Counted from the stretch's first letter, positions 9,545 to 18,838 are shown. The stretch: DNA of 64,000 nucleotides from Pseudomonadota bacterium (GCA_021781965.1 JAJXVU010000007.1:16977-80976), one strand, 5' to 3'. The notes: generated by a model from the sequence alone, not told the origin. Numbers and translations are program-made.

Positions 9545-9690
9545 TAACTGTGAAGCATACGATGCTTTTACTTGATAAAGGTTTCTTTAATCAGGCAAGA
9601 TAAAACCATTTACAAGGCAAGAGTATTATGCAGTCCACTCCGATACCACCCATAATCAAAGTCGAGATAATTTTTTAATTGAGGAAAGCG

Positions 9691-12600
9691 ATGGCTAAGA
9701 AAAAAAAGAAAATTTTAAAAAGGGACAGTACACAACAGATGCAAGCGACTGGTAGTACCTTATTACCTGTTCCAGCTTCATCATCTTTCGGTATAAAATG
9801 TGATGTGCATCTGCCCGTAAGCCAAGCACCATCCACATCAAAGCAGCTCTCTGCACCCCAAATTCGCCAGCAATTACAAGAAATTAAACGTGTTTCGGAT
9901 CAGGCTGCAACTACATTCAGTATATCGAATACGCCACTTCCTCTTCAACATCTTCGCCAGCCATTAGCGAATTTAATCAATCTTTGTGAGCACTTTGCCA
10001 CGTCTGATATAGGTAGAGAGAGGATACTAAAAGAATACAAGAAAGTATTTCCAGGAAAGACAATGAGAGAGGTTATCATTGAGTATGCGCAAAAGATATT
10101 AACTTTTTTTGCTTTTTCGTGCACTAAAAACGATCAACATGACCTGTTAATTGGAACCTTTGTGGACTATCGCCAGCGATTAGCCTTGATTTGTGAAGAA
10201 TCGTTGTTTGTCATATTAGCACCAGGCATTGACGCTGAATTAGCCAATTCTTATGCAGCAAATTGTGATTATTCTCGTATGCTAGAAACGTTTGAGCGCA
10301 TGAAGCCTAGTAATATAAAAGATTTTCTGCGGGCCGGGCGTATTGGTGATTTATGTTTATTTTTAATTTCTGAGTTAGATAATTGGTTAGTTGATTCGAT
10401 AGATAGTATACCTGCAGCAGATAAAGCTGCAATAGCAACTGCACTTGGTCCGCCACAGCCGAAAGAATTAATGCCAGCAGTATTAGATTTGGTGAAACAA
10501 CTATCTGTCATGTCAACAGAGCAAGATAAACGTATTGATTCCGATATTATGAGTCAATTATCTACTATCACAACTGGTTTTGAGCCTGGACAGCAAGAAA
10601 AAGCATTAGCAGTTAAACAACAGTATAAACCTGATGAGATAATGGCTTTAGTGGAGAAGTATGGAGAATTAGCCTTAGCTGCGTTAAGCGAGACTGATGA
10701 AGAAATACTCTATTTGCCCTTTATCATAGCGTATTCAATATTTCGCGCAATTGCTTCAGATAAAAATGCATCCACGGAAAAAATGCAAGAAAAATTTTAT
10801 TACGCGCTGAAAGTGTTTCCTTCTAAGAAAACAATGATGCTAATTGATATAGAGAATAGCGATCAAATGAAAGGTAAATTGTATTTTCAAAAAGCCGTGA
10901 TGATCCATTTATATCACAATTTCCTGCAATATCGCTTGCCGCAAGAAGAAAGGTTAATTTATTCACTCGATAAGAATTTTAGAGATGCTTTAATTTTAGC
11001 TGCAGAATTGCAATTTTTCCCTGCCGAAATGTTGGCATGTGAATTTGTTGAAGGTGACTCTAGAATGCGGGCCTATCAACAAAAAGCGGCTGAAGGGGGT
11101 AGCGTATCAGCATTATACAATGAAGCGTATGACTTGATTACTTATGGTGGGCTGCAAAATCAAGCAGATGTGAAAAAGATTTTTGAATACTTAGAAAAAT
11201 CAAGTAAACAAGGATATGCTAAAGCGACGTTTACGTTAGCGCAAATATATTTTGGTAAGTTTCAACCCTCTGTTGTGGAAATTAATAATGGCAAAGCGCT
11301 TGAATACTATAAAATGGCGGCTGACCAGGGGAAGACTTCTGCATTGCTAGAAATAGGTCGCATACATTTATTCTTTTCAGAAAAACCGAACTTTTCCTAT
11401 GCGCTGGGCCTCTGGCAGCAAGTTAAGCAAGAATCACCCGATACGGTAGAAGTATATACCTTATTGGCAACCTCTTATCTGTATCGCATTACTAGTCTTC
11501 ATAATTTACGCGATAAGAGTAAGATTACCCCAGATATCATGGCAAAGTGGCCGCGAATTATTATAAGTTATGTTATGCAAGGCTTATTGCATTGTAAAAC
11601 TGGACTAGAGAAATTAGCTAATGCGGCTAAGAAAATCAACCTAACGCCAACGGAACAAGCTGATCTTGCAATCAAGCAAATGGAGTTTTTTACCTTGATT
11701 TGCTTTTTTATTACACATGTAAACTCACCCGTACAGCAAGGCCATTCTGTATTTTTAGAAAAACTACTTCGTGAATTGTTCCAACAGCTGGATTTTGTAA
11801 GTTTAAGCAAATGTTTACCGCTTGCACTGGAGTTTCAAGAAGTTATTAGTGACATTACGAAGGAAAACCATTCTGTTACAGCAGATATAGAACACACACC
11901 CATAACGGCAATTGGGAACTTTTTTGAAAATTTACAAAATGACTCAGCCTATTCTTCTTTAGATACATTAATTATTCGAAAATATGAAGAACGATCATTA
12001 TCTTTAGAAGCGCAAAAAGAAGAAATAAAAACACCTTGGTTAACATTCGATGACTTCTTGATGATAGATGAAAAGTTATTTTCAGTAGTAGAAGATTTGC
12101 CTAGAGGTCAGGCTACAATAAGTTTTGTATTTGAAGTGTATAATAATTTCGGCGATCAAGAATTAAGCAATATTATATTAACGCTTTATGAAACATCTTA
12201 TCTAATTTGGCAAACGGGTTCAAATCATCGAGATCTTTTTGCGAGCTACAAAGAGCAATTTAATAGCCTATTAAAAAATTTAATGAGAGAATTAGAGAAG
12301 CTAAGCGATTCAGAAGAAGAGCTTATTGAAAGCATGTTGGGTTATTGGCCTAAGGCCTTGATTGCATTAGGGCGCCTAAGACTTTCTATCCATGAGAAAA
12401 TTTTACATAATATTTTGGACGTATTAATACAGCTTACCATGAAATATAGCCAACGATTTTCATTGGAAGATGATATTGCCTTGTTATATGCTTTTACATT
12501 ATTACCTATTGCGGATATAAATCAAGCAGGAAATCAATTTTTGTTAGTTGTTTTGCAAAAATTACAATCCAGTGAATTCACTGAAGAAAACCTCACATTT

Positions 12601-13539
12601 CCTCAATTTTCTCAGCTTTATTATAGCTTGGCTGTGATTGATGCAATACAAAGGAGCGCTCCACGAAGAGATTACCAGATTATATCAATGTGCGGGCAAA
12701 TTGCTGAAAAATCCCATAAAGGTCTTATGCCATTTTTCTCACAAATTTACCCATATCCGCATTTGCATCAGTTGATACTTGCATTGGATTATTATCGTTT
12801 GATAAACCCAGACTTGTTCAGAAAAATTTCTGAATCACCTGGATTTTCAGGGAAATATAATTATGTTTTTTCGCGAATTCAAAAAGGTCATATTTCCAAA
12901 TTGCAAAAGGATATATTGAGTCCTTTGAGGAGCATTTTTCCCAATACCACCTTAAGTATGGAACTTTTTTATGGATTATTGCCAGGTGATGTTTCTGTAA
13001 TACCCACTTCCGATGAAAATGAAGTAAACAGCTATCTATTATTTGAACCAGGTGGACCAACACACTATTTGTGCAATGATATTACTGAGCAAAAAAGCAA
13101 AGAAGTTCGCGCTGATTTTGTGGAAGAACGAGCACGGATCCCTCGAGATATTTTCCATGATCAATATAAAATATATTGGTTTGCTGAGCATGGCGCACAA
13201 GAAACAGTGGGAGAGTTGTTAGCTATTGTTAATTCGGTATTAAAGATGGCAAATAAACCAATCAGTAACTCTTCTACTTCGGCATCATCCAGTAGCTCGA
13301 ATAGGATGTCTAGCTTGCAAGTTTTTCCGATTTCTTTCACCATACTAGATAGAGGCGAACGAATAGTGCAGAAACATATCCGTATTCTCTTACAACCTGC
13401 ACCATTCCCTTTATCTAGTTCATCTGTATCCTTTTTTAATGACTCTTCTAATTTGCCCACTACAGTTTCTTCGGATCTTGAATCCGCTCCTAGGCCTTCT
13501 TCTAATGCACCATATTTACCTTCAAGAGGCATATCATGA
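9691..13539 (+). CDS. Sel1-repeat / OPR-FAST-like / RAP-domain protein
   Basis: I chose the ATG at 9691 because GAGGAA lies 5 bp before it; an in-frame TTG at 9679 has no such site. The 1282-residue protein opens with a very basic stretch (MAKKKKKILKR). Sel1/TPR-like repeats lie at about 455-580. Helical repeats at about 885-1080 have FSxxxxALLYAFxxL and LTFPQFSQLYYSLAVID signatures resembling OPR/FAST repeats. A C-terminal RAP-like domain at about 1093-1168 carries GGPTHYL and a closing YKIYWFAEHG segment. RAP domains occur in organellar RNA-binding proteins such as the FASTK family. The protein is paralogous to that at 38214-41681. RNA binding or cleavage, perhaps inside a host, is inferred. 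Its stop overlaps the next start (ATGA). Confidence 0.85.
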   Translation: MAKKKKKILKRDSTQQMQATGSTLLPVPASSSFGIKCDVHLPVSQAPSTSKQLSAPQIRQQLQEIKRVSDQAATTFSISNTPLPLQHLRQPLANLINLCEHFATSDIGRERILKEYKKVFPGKTMREVIIEYAQKILTFFAFSCTKNDQHDLLIGTFVDYRQRLALICEESLFVILAPGIDAELANSYAANCDYSRMLETFERMKPSNIKDFLRAGRIGDLCLFLISELDNWLVDSIDSIPAADKAAIATALGPPQPKELMPAVLDLVKQLSVMSTEQDKRIDSDIMSQLSTITTGFEPGQQEKALAVKQQYKPDEIMALVEKYGELALAALSETDEEILYLPFIIAYSIFRAIASDKNASTEKMQEKFYYALKVFPSKKTMMLIDIENSDQMKGKLYFQKAVMIHLYHNFLQYRLPQEERLIYSLDKNFRDALILAAELQFFPAEMLACEFVEGDSRMRAYQQKAAEGGSVSALYNEAYDLITYGGLQNQADVKKIFEYLEKSSKQGYAKATFTLAQIYFGKFQPSVVEINNGKALEYYKMAADQGKTSALLEIGRIHLFFSEKPNFSYALGLWQQVKQESPDTVEVYTLLATSYLYRITSLHNLRDKSKITPDIMAKWPRIIISYVMQGLLHCKTGLEKLANAAKKINLTPTEQADLAIKQMEFFTLICFFITHVNSPVQQGHSVFLEKLLRELFQQLDFVSLSKCLPLALEFQEVISDITKENHSVTADIEHTPITAIGNFFENLQNDSAYSSLDTLIIRKYEERSLSLEAQKEEIKTPWLTFDDFLMIDEKLFSVVEDLPRGQATISFVFEVYNNFGDQELSNIILTLYETSYLIWQTGSNHRDLFASYKEQFNSLLKNLMRELEKLSDSEEELIESMLGYWPKALIALGRLRLSIHEKILHNILDVLIQLTMKYSQRFSLEDDIALLYAFTLLPIADINQAGNQFLLVVLQKLQSSEFTEENLTFPQFSQLYYSLAVIDAIQRSAPRRDYQIISMCGQIAEKSHKGLMPFFSQIYPYPHLHQLILALDYYRLINPDLFRKISESPGFSGKYNYVFSRIQKGHISKLQKDILSPLRSIFPNTTLSMELFYGLLPGDVSVIPTSDENEVNSYLLFEPGGPTHYLCNDITEQKSKEVRADFVEERARIPRDIFHDQYKIYWFAEHGAQETVGELLAIVNSVLKMANKPISNSSTSASSSSSNRMSSLQVFPISFTILDRGERIVQKHIRILLQPAPFPLSSSSVSFFNDSSNLPTTVSSDLESAPRPSSNAPYLPSRGIS

Positions 13540-14549
13540 AACAATCGTACAAAAAATTTTTGCTGGTATTAAACCTGAGTTTAATGACTTTGTTCCTCAT
13601 GGGTTGCCCAATCCCTGCAACGAACAAACCGCTTGCAAAATCGAATAAAAACACGGTATTACCGTATGCAGCGAAGTCAGATCAAGCCGTAGTGTATATT
13701 GTACAACCTTATACCATTGTAGATTGGTATTTGGTAGGAGGGGCTGCTTCGGATGGCAATCGCTATAGTTCAAGTGTGTATTTAAAATCCGCATCAACGG
13801 ATTATGCCTATATTGGTAAGCTCAATGACCGAGATAATGTGTGTTTTTATAGTAAGCCGGGGCAATATTTCATCCGGTTTAAAAATGTAGATTCAACTCC
13901 AGCAACGATAGAACAGCCTTTAAACCTTCATGCCAACTCTACTAGAATTTTAGCCTTAGAACGCAGTAGTTATTCTGGTGGAATCAGTAATAGGCTGCAG
14001 TTTAAGGAATTGAGCTTAGCCGAGGGCAAAGGCTATATCAACGCCGACAATACAATAGGTTGCGCGGGTGTGGCTACTTCTGTGGCGGGAGACGTGAGTA
14101 TGGCCTATAGCGTTACATTTAAGAATCAAACGGCGAATATATGGGGCATATCGTCTACAGCACGAAAGGTGCCTTGGAAAATGGCTAAGCTCATACAACC
14201 GGGCGATAGCTATACGTATGAGTCTAAAAAATTTACAGTGTCGAATGAAGAATTTATAAAATCTGGACTGTCGGCGTTTAATGACAGTCTGCGTCTTCGC
14301 AAAATCGAGAGCTCGGATAAAATATTTCCGACGGATGAAGAAACGATTTTTAATAACCGGATACATGACAATGCGTATACTTATATCAGCATCGAGCTGC
14401 CGCAAAATAAATTTTATGTGCAGGCCTCTTTTAATTCTATTTTTCCGAAGTTTCAAACAGATTCTACCTGCCAACTTGTAAAGCCAATGCCAGACGCTAG
14501 GGTAAATTGTGTAGTAGAGCTGCGCGATAAAGTGCCTGCTAAAAAGTAA
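13536..14549 (+). CDS. Lipoprotein with DUF2846-like domain
   Basis: A 337-residue protein with a basic N-terminus, hydrophobic stretch and LMGC lipobox (Cys24), so probably a membrane lipoprotein facing the periplasm. Residues from about 45 on (AVVYIVQPY... SSSVYLKSASTDYAYIGKL... CFYSKPGQYFIRF) follow the beta-sandwich pattern of DUF2846-type lipoproteins. The C-terminal 150 residues are not recognisable. The ATG overlaps the stop of the RAP-domain gene (ATGA), implying translational coupling, which is notable for a supposed effector and an envelope protein. Its function is unknown. Confidence 0.8.
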   Translation: MKQSYKKFLLVLNLSLMTLFLMGCPIPATNKPLAKSNKNTVLPYAAKSDQAVVYIVQPYTIVDWYLVGGAASDGNRYSSSVYLKSASTDYAYIGKLNDRDNVCFYSKPGQYFIRFKNVDSTPATIEQPLNLHANSTRILALERSSYSGGISNRLQFKELSLAEGKGYINADNTIGCAGVATSVAGDVSMAYSVTFKNQTANIWGISSTARKVPWKMAKLIQPGDSYTYESKKFTVSNEEFIKSGLSAFNDSLRLRKIESSDKIFPTDEETIFNNRIHDNAYTYISIELPQNKFYVQASFNSIFPKFQTDSTCQLVKPMPDARVNCVVELRDKVPAKK

Positions 14550-14653
14550 GTTCATAACATCGAGTCTAAATCCGCTTGTTTATAAATGCTTTTTACTCTC
14601 TTAATGGGTAAATCTTTTTTGGGATGAAGAACGTATGTACTTGAAGGAAAGAT

Positions 14654-14681
14654 AGGGTGTTCTAAATTATTAAAACACCCT
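14654..14681. terminator. Hairpin between convergent genes
   Basis: AGGGTGTT and AACACCCT arms enclose a 12-nt AT-rich loop, between the stop of the lipoprotein gene and the stop of the minus-strand gene at 14722. Neither side has a strong T-run, so it may be a weak bidirectional terminator. Confidence 0.4.
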
Positions 14682-14721
14682 CAATATCAACCTTCCCATT
14701 GTGCTTAAGAAAATATTTTCT

Positions 14722-15228
14722 TTATTTACTTAAACTCATGCTTAAGCTTTCCTCTGAGGAGGTGGATTCACAATATTTTAATGCATTGGGAACCGCAAAA
14801 AGCACTCCATTTTTATCAATTAATTTTCCCCTCAAATCCCTTACCAAAATATTACTTTGTGCTTCGCACGGCGTTTCACCCCAACATATAGGCTTAATAT
14901 CATTTGGTAATGGGTAAGCATAAACTGTCTCAAAATATTCAGCACCTTCAATTTTGGGAGCTTCAGCATTTGTTCCGTATCCCCATTTGTGCAACGTTCG
15001 TGTATGTCTATGTTTATTTAATATTACATATAATTCATTAGGTGTTGGTTCATCGTAATAAATAATAATAATTTTATTATCAGGAAACATCTGTGCGAGT
15101 GGTTCGGCAACTTTACGCGATCTGACATTTTGTGGTTCAAAGCCTTCTTTCCCTAATTGTTGTATACTTTTATCAGAATTTACAGCAACAATAATAGGTA
15201 GAGGTGACCCATTTTGGGGTAAATCCAC
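14722..15228 (-). CDS. Hypothetical protein, downstream part of a possible frameshift fusion
   Basis: A 168-codon frame. Its only listed start is a GTG overlapping the stop of the upstream frame (TAGTG), without a good ribosome binding site. The frame is open further upstream to about 15291, and the region just before the GTG reads like coding sequence (ISWFKHIVDL). It may therefore be the second half of a 224-residue protein made by -1 frameshifting or broken by mutation. The residues suggest a soluble alpha/beta protein with IIVAVNSD and IIIIYYDE strands. I recognise no family. Confidence 0.55.
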   Translation of the reverse strand: MDLPQNGSPLPIIVAVNSDKSIQQLGKEGFEPQNVRSRKVAEPLAQMFPDNKIIIIYYDEPTPNELYVILNKHRHTRTLHKWGYGTNAEAPKIEGAEYFETVYAYPLPNDIKPICWGETPCEAQSNILVRDLRGKLIDKNGVLFAVPNALKYCESTSSEESLSMSLSK

Positions 15229-15398
15229 TATATGTTTAAACCAGCTAATGTTGTTGGCACAATGAGTTTTGCTTCCATCGCATATATACCATTAGTAAAG
15301 TGAGCTCCTTTTACACCTAGAGCTTCTAGTTCAGAAAGAATATTGATGGGATTAGTAGATTCAATATAAGTTAAGTTTGGGAACGATTGATTTTTCAT
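15228..15398 (-). CDS. Hypothetical protein, upstream part of the same locus
   Basis: The ATG at 15398 has an AAGGAG site 7 bp upstream and gives 56 residues. A slippery heptamer TTTAAAC (minus strand, 15240-15234) lies in the correct phase two codons before the TAG stop, and a -1 slip there enters the 168-codon frame exactly. The reading frame could end here naturally, be a frameshift mutation, or be a programmed site. No family is recognised. Confidence 0.5.
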   Translation of the reverse strand: MKNQSFPNLTYIESTNPINILSELEALGVKGAHFTNGIYAMEAKLIVPTTLAGLNI

Positions 15399-15610
15399 TG
15401 CATACTCCTTAATATTGTAATATTTGCTCACAAATACAGTACCAAATATTGGGTATAAAAGCAAGAAGTAGGCACGGCTTGTGCAATTAATGTTTATGCG
15501 GCCTTATTATTTACATGGTTGCTGGCAATAAGGACAGGGCGAGATTTCTTGGTTTCTGAACCAATAGCGAGATCTAAAGTTATAACAAATAAAGTGCTTT
15601 TGTGATGACC

Positions 15611-16465
15611 TCAGATCGTTGCGACGGGACGAGCAGGGGACTCAAGTCCCCATTCGCTCCAAGAACCATCAAAAATGGTAATTTTTGTATAGCCCGCTAA
15701 TTCAGCTGCTAATGCCAATATACAAGCGCTTACTCCAGAGCCACAACTCAAGATTAATTTTTGCTGGTGATTAACTTTTGCAGAAAAAATTCTTTGCAGT
15801 TCTTCAATAGGCTTCATGTATTGCCCATTTTCTAATACTGTTTCGAAGTAGATATTGTGTGAATTGGGTATATGGCCACGTCTAAGGCCACTTCTGGGCT
15901 CAGGCTCTAGGCCCAAGAAACGATTTTCCGATCGGGCATCTAAAATAACATAATTATTATCATACAGTGCGCTTTCTACTTGTTCAGCATTACAAAAATG
16001 AGTTGTAGAGGCTTTCGCGACAAAATTGCCTTCTAAAAATTTTTGATTATGGTTACTTTCTTCATAGGGTAAATTTTCTTCAATCCAAGCGGGCAAACCG
16101 CCATTTAGTACTGCAACTTGTTGGTGCCCCATAGACTTTAACATCCACCACGCTCGGGGGCTTAAATATATGCCCGCATTATCATAAACCACAATGATAG
16201 TGTTATTACAAATCCCAAGCTCTCGCATTTTTCTTGTAAATACTGTTTCACTAGGCATCATATGGGGTAGTGTTGTATCAGGATCAGAAATATTATCCAA
16301 ACTAAATGTACGAGCGCCCTGGATCTGCAATGTCTTATTATTCGCTTGTGTAGGAGTCAATTTCTTTATTGGCGCGTTTAAATGGCTCTCTAATACCAAT
16401 AGATTTGGATGGCTTAAATGGGCCGCTAACCATTGAGTTGAAACTATAGGACCTGGTAATTTCAC
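15611..16465 (-). CDS. sseA: 3-mercaptopyruvate/thiosulfate sulfurtransferase
   Basis: A 284-residue two-domain rhodanese-fold enzyme that moves sulfur from a thiol donor to a nucleophilic cysteine. The N-terminal half has the inactive-domain pattern (IPGARTF-like segment, VVYDNAGIYLSPRAWWMLK, VLNGGLPAW). The C-terminal half has the active loop CGSGVSA with Cys241. That loop resembles the CGSGVTA of mercaptopyruvate sulfurtransferases more than the CRKGVT of thiosulfate rhodaneses. An RSGLRRGHIPNSHNI segment precedes it. Length and domain order are normal. It probably acts in the cytoplasm in cysteine and sulfide metabolism. Confidence 0.9.
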   Translation of the reverse strand: MKLPGPIVSTQWLAAHLSHPNLLVLESHLNAPIKKLTPTQANNKTLQIQGARTFSLDNISDPDTTLPHMMPSETVFTRKMRELGICNNTIIVVYDNAGIYLSPRAWWMLKSMGHQQVAVLNGGLPAWIEENLPYEESNHNQKFLEGNFVAKASTTHFCNAEQVESALYDNNYVILDARSENRFLGLEPEPRSGLRRGHIPNSHNIYFETVLENGQYMKPIEELQRIFSAKVNHQQKLILSCGSGVSACILALAAELAGYTKITIFDGSWSEWGLESPARPVATI

Positions 16466-16620
16466 GGGAATCTCCTCAGCAGAGACACATAATTTTGGTC
16501 TATTTTAGCACAAATAAAACCTAAATTACTATCTTTTTCCCTCTTACTTTAAAATTGTTCAAAAAATATTTGGATTTAATTTGCAAAAAACAAAGTGAAT
16601 AGGCTTATGATATAATTAAG

Positions 16621-16645
16621 AAATAAAGAAGATAGATCTTTATTT
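16621..16645. promoter_or_regulatory. Inverted repeat just downstream of a -10 element
   Basis: AAATAAAGA and TCTTTATTT form 9-bp arms around 7 bp. The repeat starts 5 bp after the TGATATAAT element, so it covers the expected transcription start. That suits a repressor site or a leader hairpin for the ankyrin gene. Confidence 0.4.
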
Positions 16646-16703
16646 TAGTGTGATTGTGTAACAGCAGATCTGCATCCTTGTTACCTTATAAAATGACGGG
16701 GTT

Positions 16704-16712
16704 TGATATACT
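16704..16712 (+). promoter_or_regulatory. Extended -10 promoter of ankyrin gene
   Basis: TGATATACT, 56 bp before the ATG at 16768. The same form occurs before arcA. The -35 is poor. Confidence 0.4.
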
Positions 16713-16767
16713 GAGAATTGAGTTACAATACCATCAGTCCTAGTCATAGTAGAGGTGAAAAAATCTT

Positions 16768-17751
16768 ATGAGATCAAATAAAAAATCCATTTTAGGCGTT
16801 GATTGCTTATTGTCCGAGACAGAAACTCGTGAAGTGTACCGCAGGTTATATTCACGGGGTAAAACAAAGCAGACGGATAGCGAACTGCTGTATCTCGCTG
16901 TAAGCGAAGGAAACTTGGGAAGGGTACAATCGCTACTCAATGGCTCGCATATTGAGGTAAATTTTGCCAATCAAGCGTCTAATGGAAATACGCCGTTACA
17001 CTGTGCTGTTATAGAAGCGAATAAAGAGATTGTCAAAGTGTTATTAGCTCACCAAGATATTAAGGTAAATGCTGCTAATAATAGTCTCTTAACACCGTTA
17101 CACTTTGCAGTGCAAAAAGATAATAAAGAGATAGTTGAATTGTTATTAGGTCACCTAGATATCGATGTAAATGCTACTGATGATAGTTTGTTCACGCCGT
17201 TACATTCAGCTGTGGGGCTTGAGAAGATTGATGTAGTCCATCTTTTGCTCAGTCATCCAACAATTGATGTAAATGCTGTTAATTCTGCGGGTAGGACCCC
17301 ATTACATTTAGCAGTACCCTATCCATACTCATATCTAGAAATTATAAGTAATAAGACCAAAATCGCAGCCTTTTTATTAGGCAAAGGGGCCAATATAAAT
17401 ATAAGAGATGTAGACGGCCTAACACCCTTGGATAAGGCTATGAAATATAAACAAAAAGAGCTAATCCTACTTCTAACTCGATATTCCTGCGTAGCAAATA
17501 TGTGGACTCATTGGGATGATTTACAATTCCTATACAATAATTACATGCAATGGCTACCAGAAAAAATAGTACAAGATATAGAGGTATTATGCCCGCAAGA
17601 AAAGAATCGCTGGAGGTTTTGGGCGCCTCCAGAACCTCAATACGATAGCTACGTACCCTGGCTCCCGCGAGAAATGGTAGAAGATGTAGCCATTTTAGTA
17701 AAAGCAGATGTAATAAATGGAGATCTTATATCTACGCCCAAACCCACTTAG
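16768..17751 (+). CDS. Ankyrin-repeat protein with duplicated C-terminal WLP motif
   Basis: A 327-residue protein with an AGAGGTG site 11 bp before the ATG. Residues 1-40 are basic and polar. Five ankyrin repeats fill about 45-230, with clear TPLHxAV cores and repeated DIxVNAxD turns. The C-terminal 90 residues carry two copies of a short motif (YMQWLPEKIVQDIEVL and YVPWLPREMVEDVAIL) around a Trp/Pro-rich linker. There is no signal peptide or membrane segment. It is probably a protein-binding effector or scaffold; that is an inference from family and context. Confidence 0.85.
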   Translation: MRSNKKSILGVDCLLSETETREVYRRLYSRGKTKQTDSELLYLAVSEGNLGRVQSLLNGSHIEVNFANQASNGNTPLHCAVIEANKEIVKVLLAHQDIKVNAANNSLLTPLHFAVQKDNKEIVELLLGHLDIDVNATDDSLFTPLHSAVGLEKIDVVHLLLSHPTIDVNAVNSAGRTPLHLAVPYPYSYLEIISNKTKIAAFLLGKGANINIRDVDGLTPLDKAMKYKQKELILLLTRYSCVANMWTHWDDLQFLYNNYMQWLPEKIVQDIEVLCPQEKNRWRFWAPPEPQYDSYVPWLPREMVEDVAILVKADVINGDLISTPKPT

Positions 17752-17987
17752 CTGGTGTAAGCTGCTAAAATGATGCTTACAGGCCTAAGGGGATAACTTA
17801 ATTAAAAAAAAATTCTCCAAAGCCTTAAGATTTAGATATTGCATTCTTGTAAGGTAATATGCATGGATCGGTTTTATGGCACTAATGTGCATATTGGAGG
17901 ATTAGAGAAACATTTGATAAATGATTGCAGCAGCTTATAGTTAAATTATCGCCAAGCTACTTTGCCTGTGAGGCTTGAGATACTTTT

Positions 17988-18440
17988 TTATTCCTTTACA
18001 TCCGTCACCACATAAAAGGTTTGGCTAATGCTAGCTTCAACTTTTTGCATATTCCACGGTTGTATGGAAACAAATTCAATAGACATGAGCATGCGCGCCT
18101 GAAAAGCTTGGGGCAGCACTTTAAAATGCCATACTTCTTCGCCGCCTGAGCCTACTAGTGCGGTATTGCTCGCTGAATAATCGAGACCTATTACTTTCAA
18201 CCAGGTATTTGGCCATGTTTTTAAATACCAGCGATAGCCTGTGGTCGGATTGCTTTTTAAGCGTATGCTAAATTCGGGATTGTCTGCGGTGACTGTGATG
18301 GCGCGCGTAGTATCGGTGTAAGGATCGCTAGTGGCTGTCACCATTTGTGATGCGGGCAGGGGAGTTTCTTCATCCGCAGCCATGGCTGTATACATGAAAA
18401 ATAATCCTGCCAATATACTGAATCGCCAGATTTTCAACAT
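17988..18440 (-). CDS. Chagasin-type cysteine protease inhibitor (I42 family), secreted
   Basis: A 150-residue protein with a signal peptide (about residues 1-21, ending AMA). The mature part has the three inhibitor loops of the chagasin family in order: NPTTGYRW, a glycine-rich loop VGSGGEEVWHF, and a QPW loop where RPW is usual. The family blocks papain-like (C1) proteases by wedging these loops into the active cleft. In an intracellular bacterium it could protect against host cathepsins or control its own proteases; that target is inferred. It starts 3 bp after the lipoprotein gene's stop and is probably co-transcribed with it. Confidence 0.85.
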   Translation of the reverse strand: MLKIWRFSILAGLFFMYTAMAADEETPLPASQMVTATSDPYTDTTRAITVTADNPEFSIRLKSNPTTGYRWYLKTWPNTWLKVIGLDYSASNTALVGSGGEEVWHFKVLPQAFQARMLMSIEFVSIQPWNMQKVEASISQTFYVVTDVKE

Positions 18441-18443
18441 AAA

Positions 18444-18710
18444 TTAACTGCCCATTAGAGCGCCACTGACCACACCGCCGGAAGCAATAACACGATTTTG
18501 CACGTAATAAGAACTGTCTGTTGAATGCCCAGTCTCCTGACTAACACGTACATTACTAGGCGCCGGTTTAGGCTTAGCAGTAGGAGCAGGTGTAGTAGTT
18601 GCCGCAGTTTTGGGTGTTGCGGCAGCCGGTTTCTGTTCTGCGGGTTGTTCGGCGCATGCTACCAGCAGCAGACAGCTCAAAATTAAAACAGCTCTAGATA
18701 AAATAGCCAT
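18444..18710 (-). CDS. Small Pro/Ala/Thr-rich lipoprotein
   Basis: 88 residues. A signal peptide ends in an LVAC lipobox (Cys19), so it is a predicted lipoprotein. Residues 20-55 are a Pro/Ala/Thr/Lys-rich extended linker. The C-terminal 30 residues hold a short globular or membrane-touching part ending in GGVVSGALMGS. Such a layout suits an envelope tether. It lies directly upstream of the chagasin gene with a 3-bp gap, so the two are probably one operon. Confidence 0.75.
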   Translation of the reverse strand: MAILSRAVLILSCLLLVACAEQPAEQKPAAATPKTAATTTPAPTAKPKPAPSNVRVSQETGHSTDSSYYVQNRVIASGGVVSGALMGS

Positions 18711-18838
18711 TACAAAAATCCTTTTTAGACTAGTATTCTTAGACTATACGCTGTTGGATCTGATTATGCAATGTATTTTCTTTTCTACCTATTTAATGCT
18801 ACATTGTCTTATAGATTATTGAACAGGACGCAAACTTC

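Larger units (their letters stand above)
16466..16767. other. Divergent promoter region between sseA and ankyrin gene
   Basis: A 302-bp gap. It holds two extended -10 motifs on the plus strand (TGATATAAT at 16608-16616, TGATATACT at 16704-16712) and a hairpin at 16621-16645. No coding potential is apparent. Confidence 0.5.

Noticed and set aside
14016..14555. 179-codon minus-strand frame opposite the lipoprotein gene
   Set aside because: Lies fully antisense to a gene with a clear lipobox and domain pattern; composition is Arg/Ile-rich as expected for an antisense shadow.
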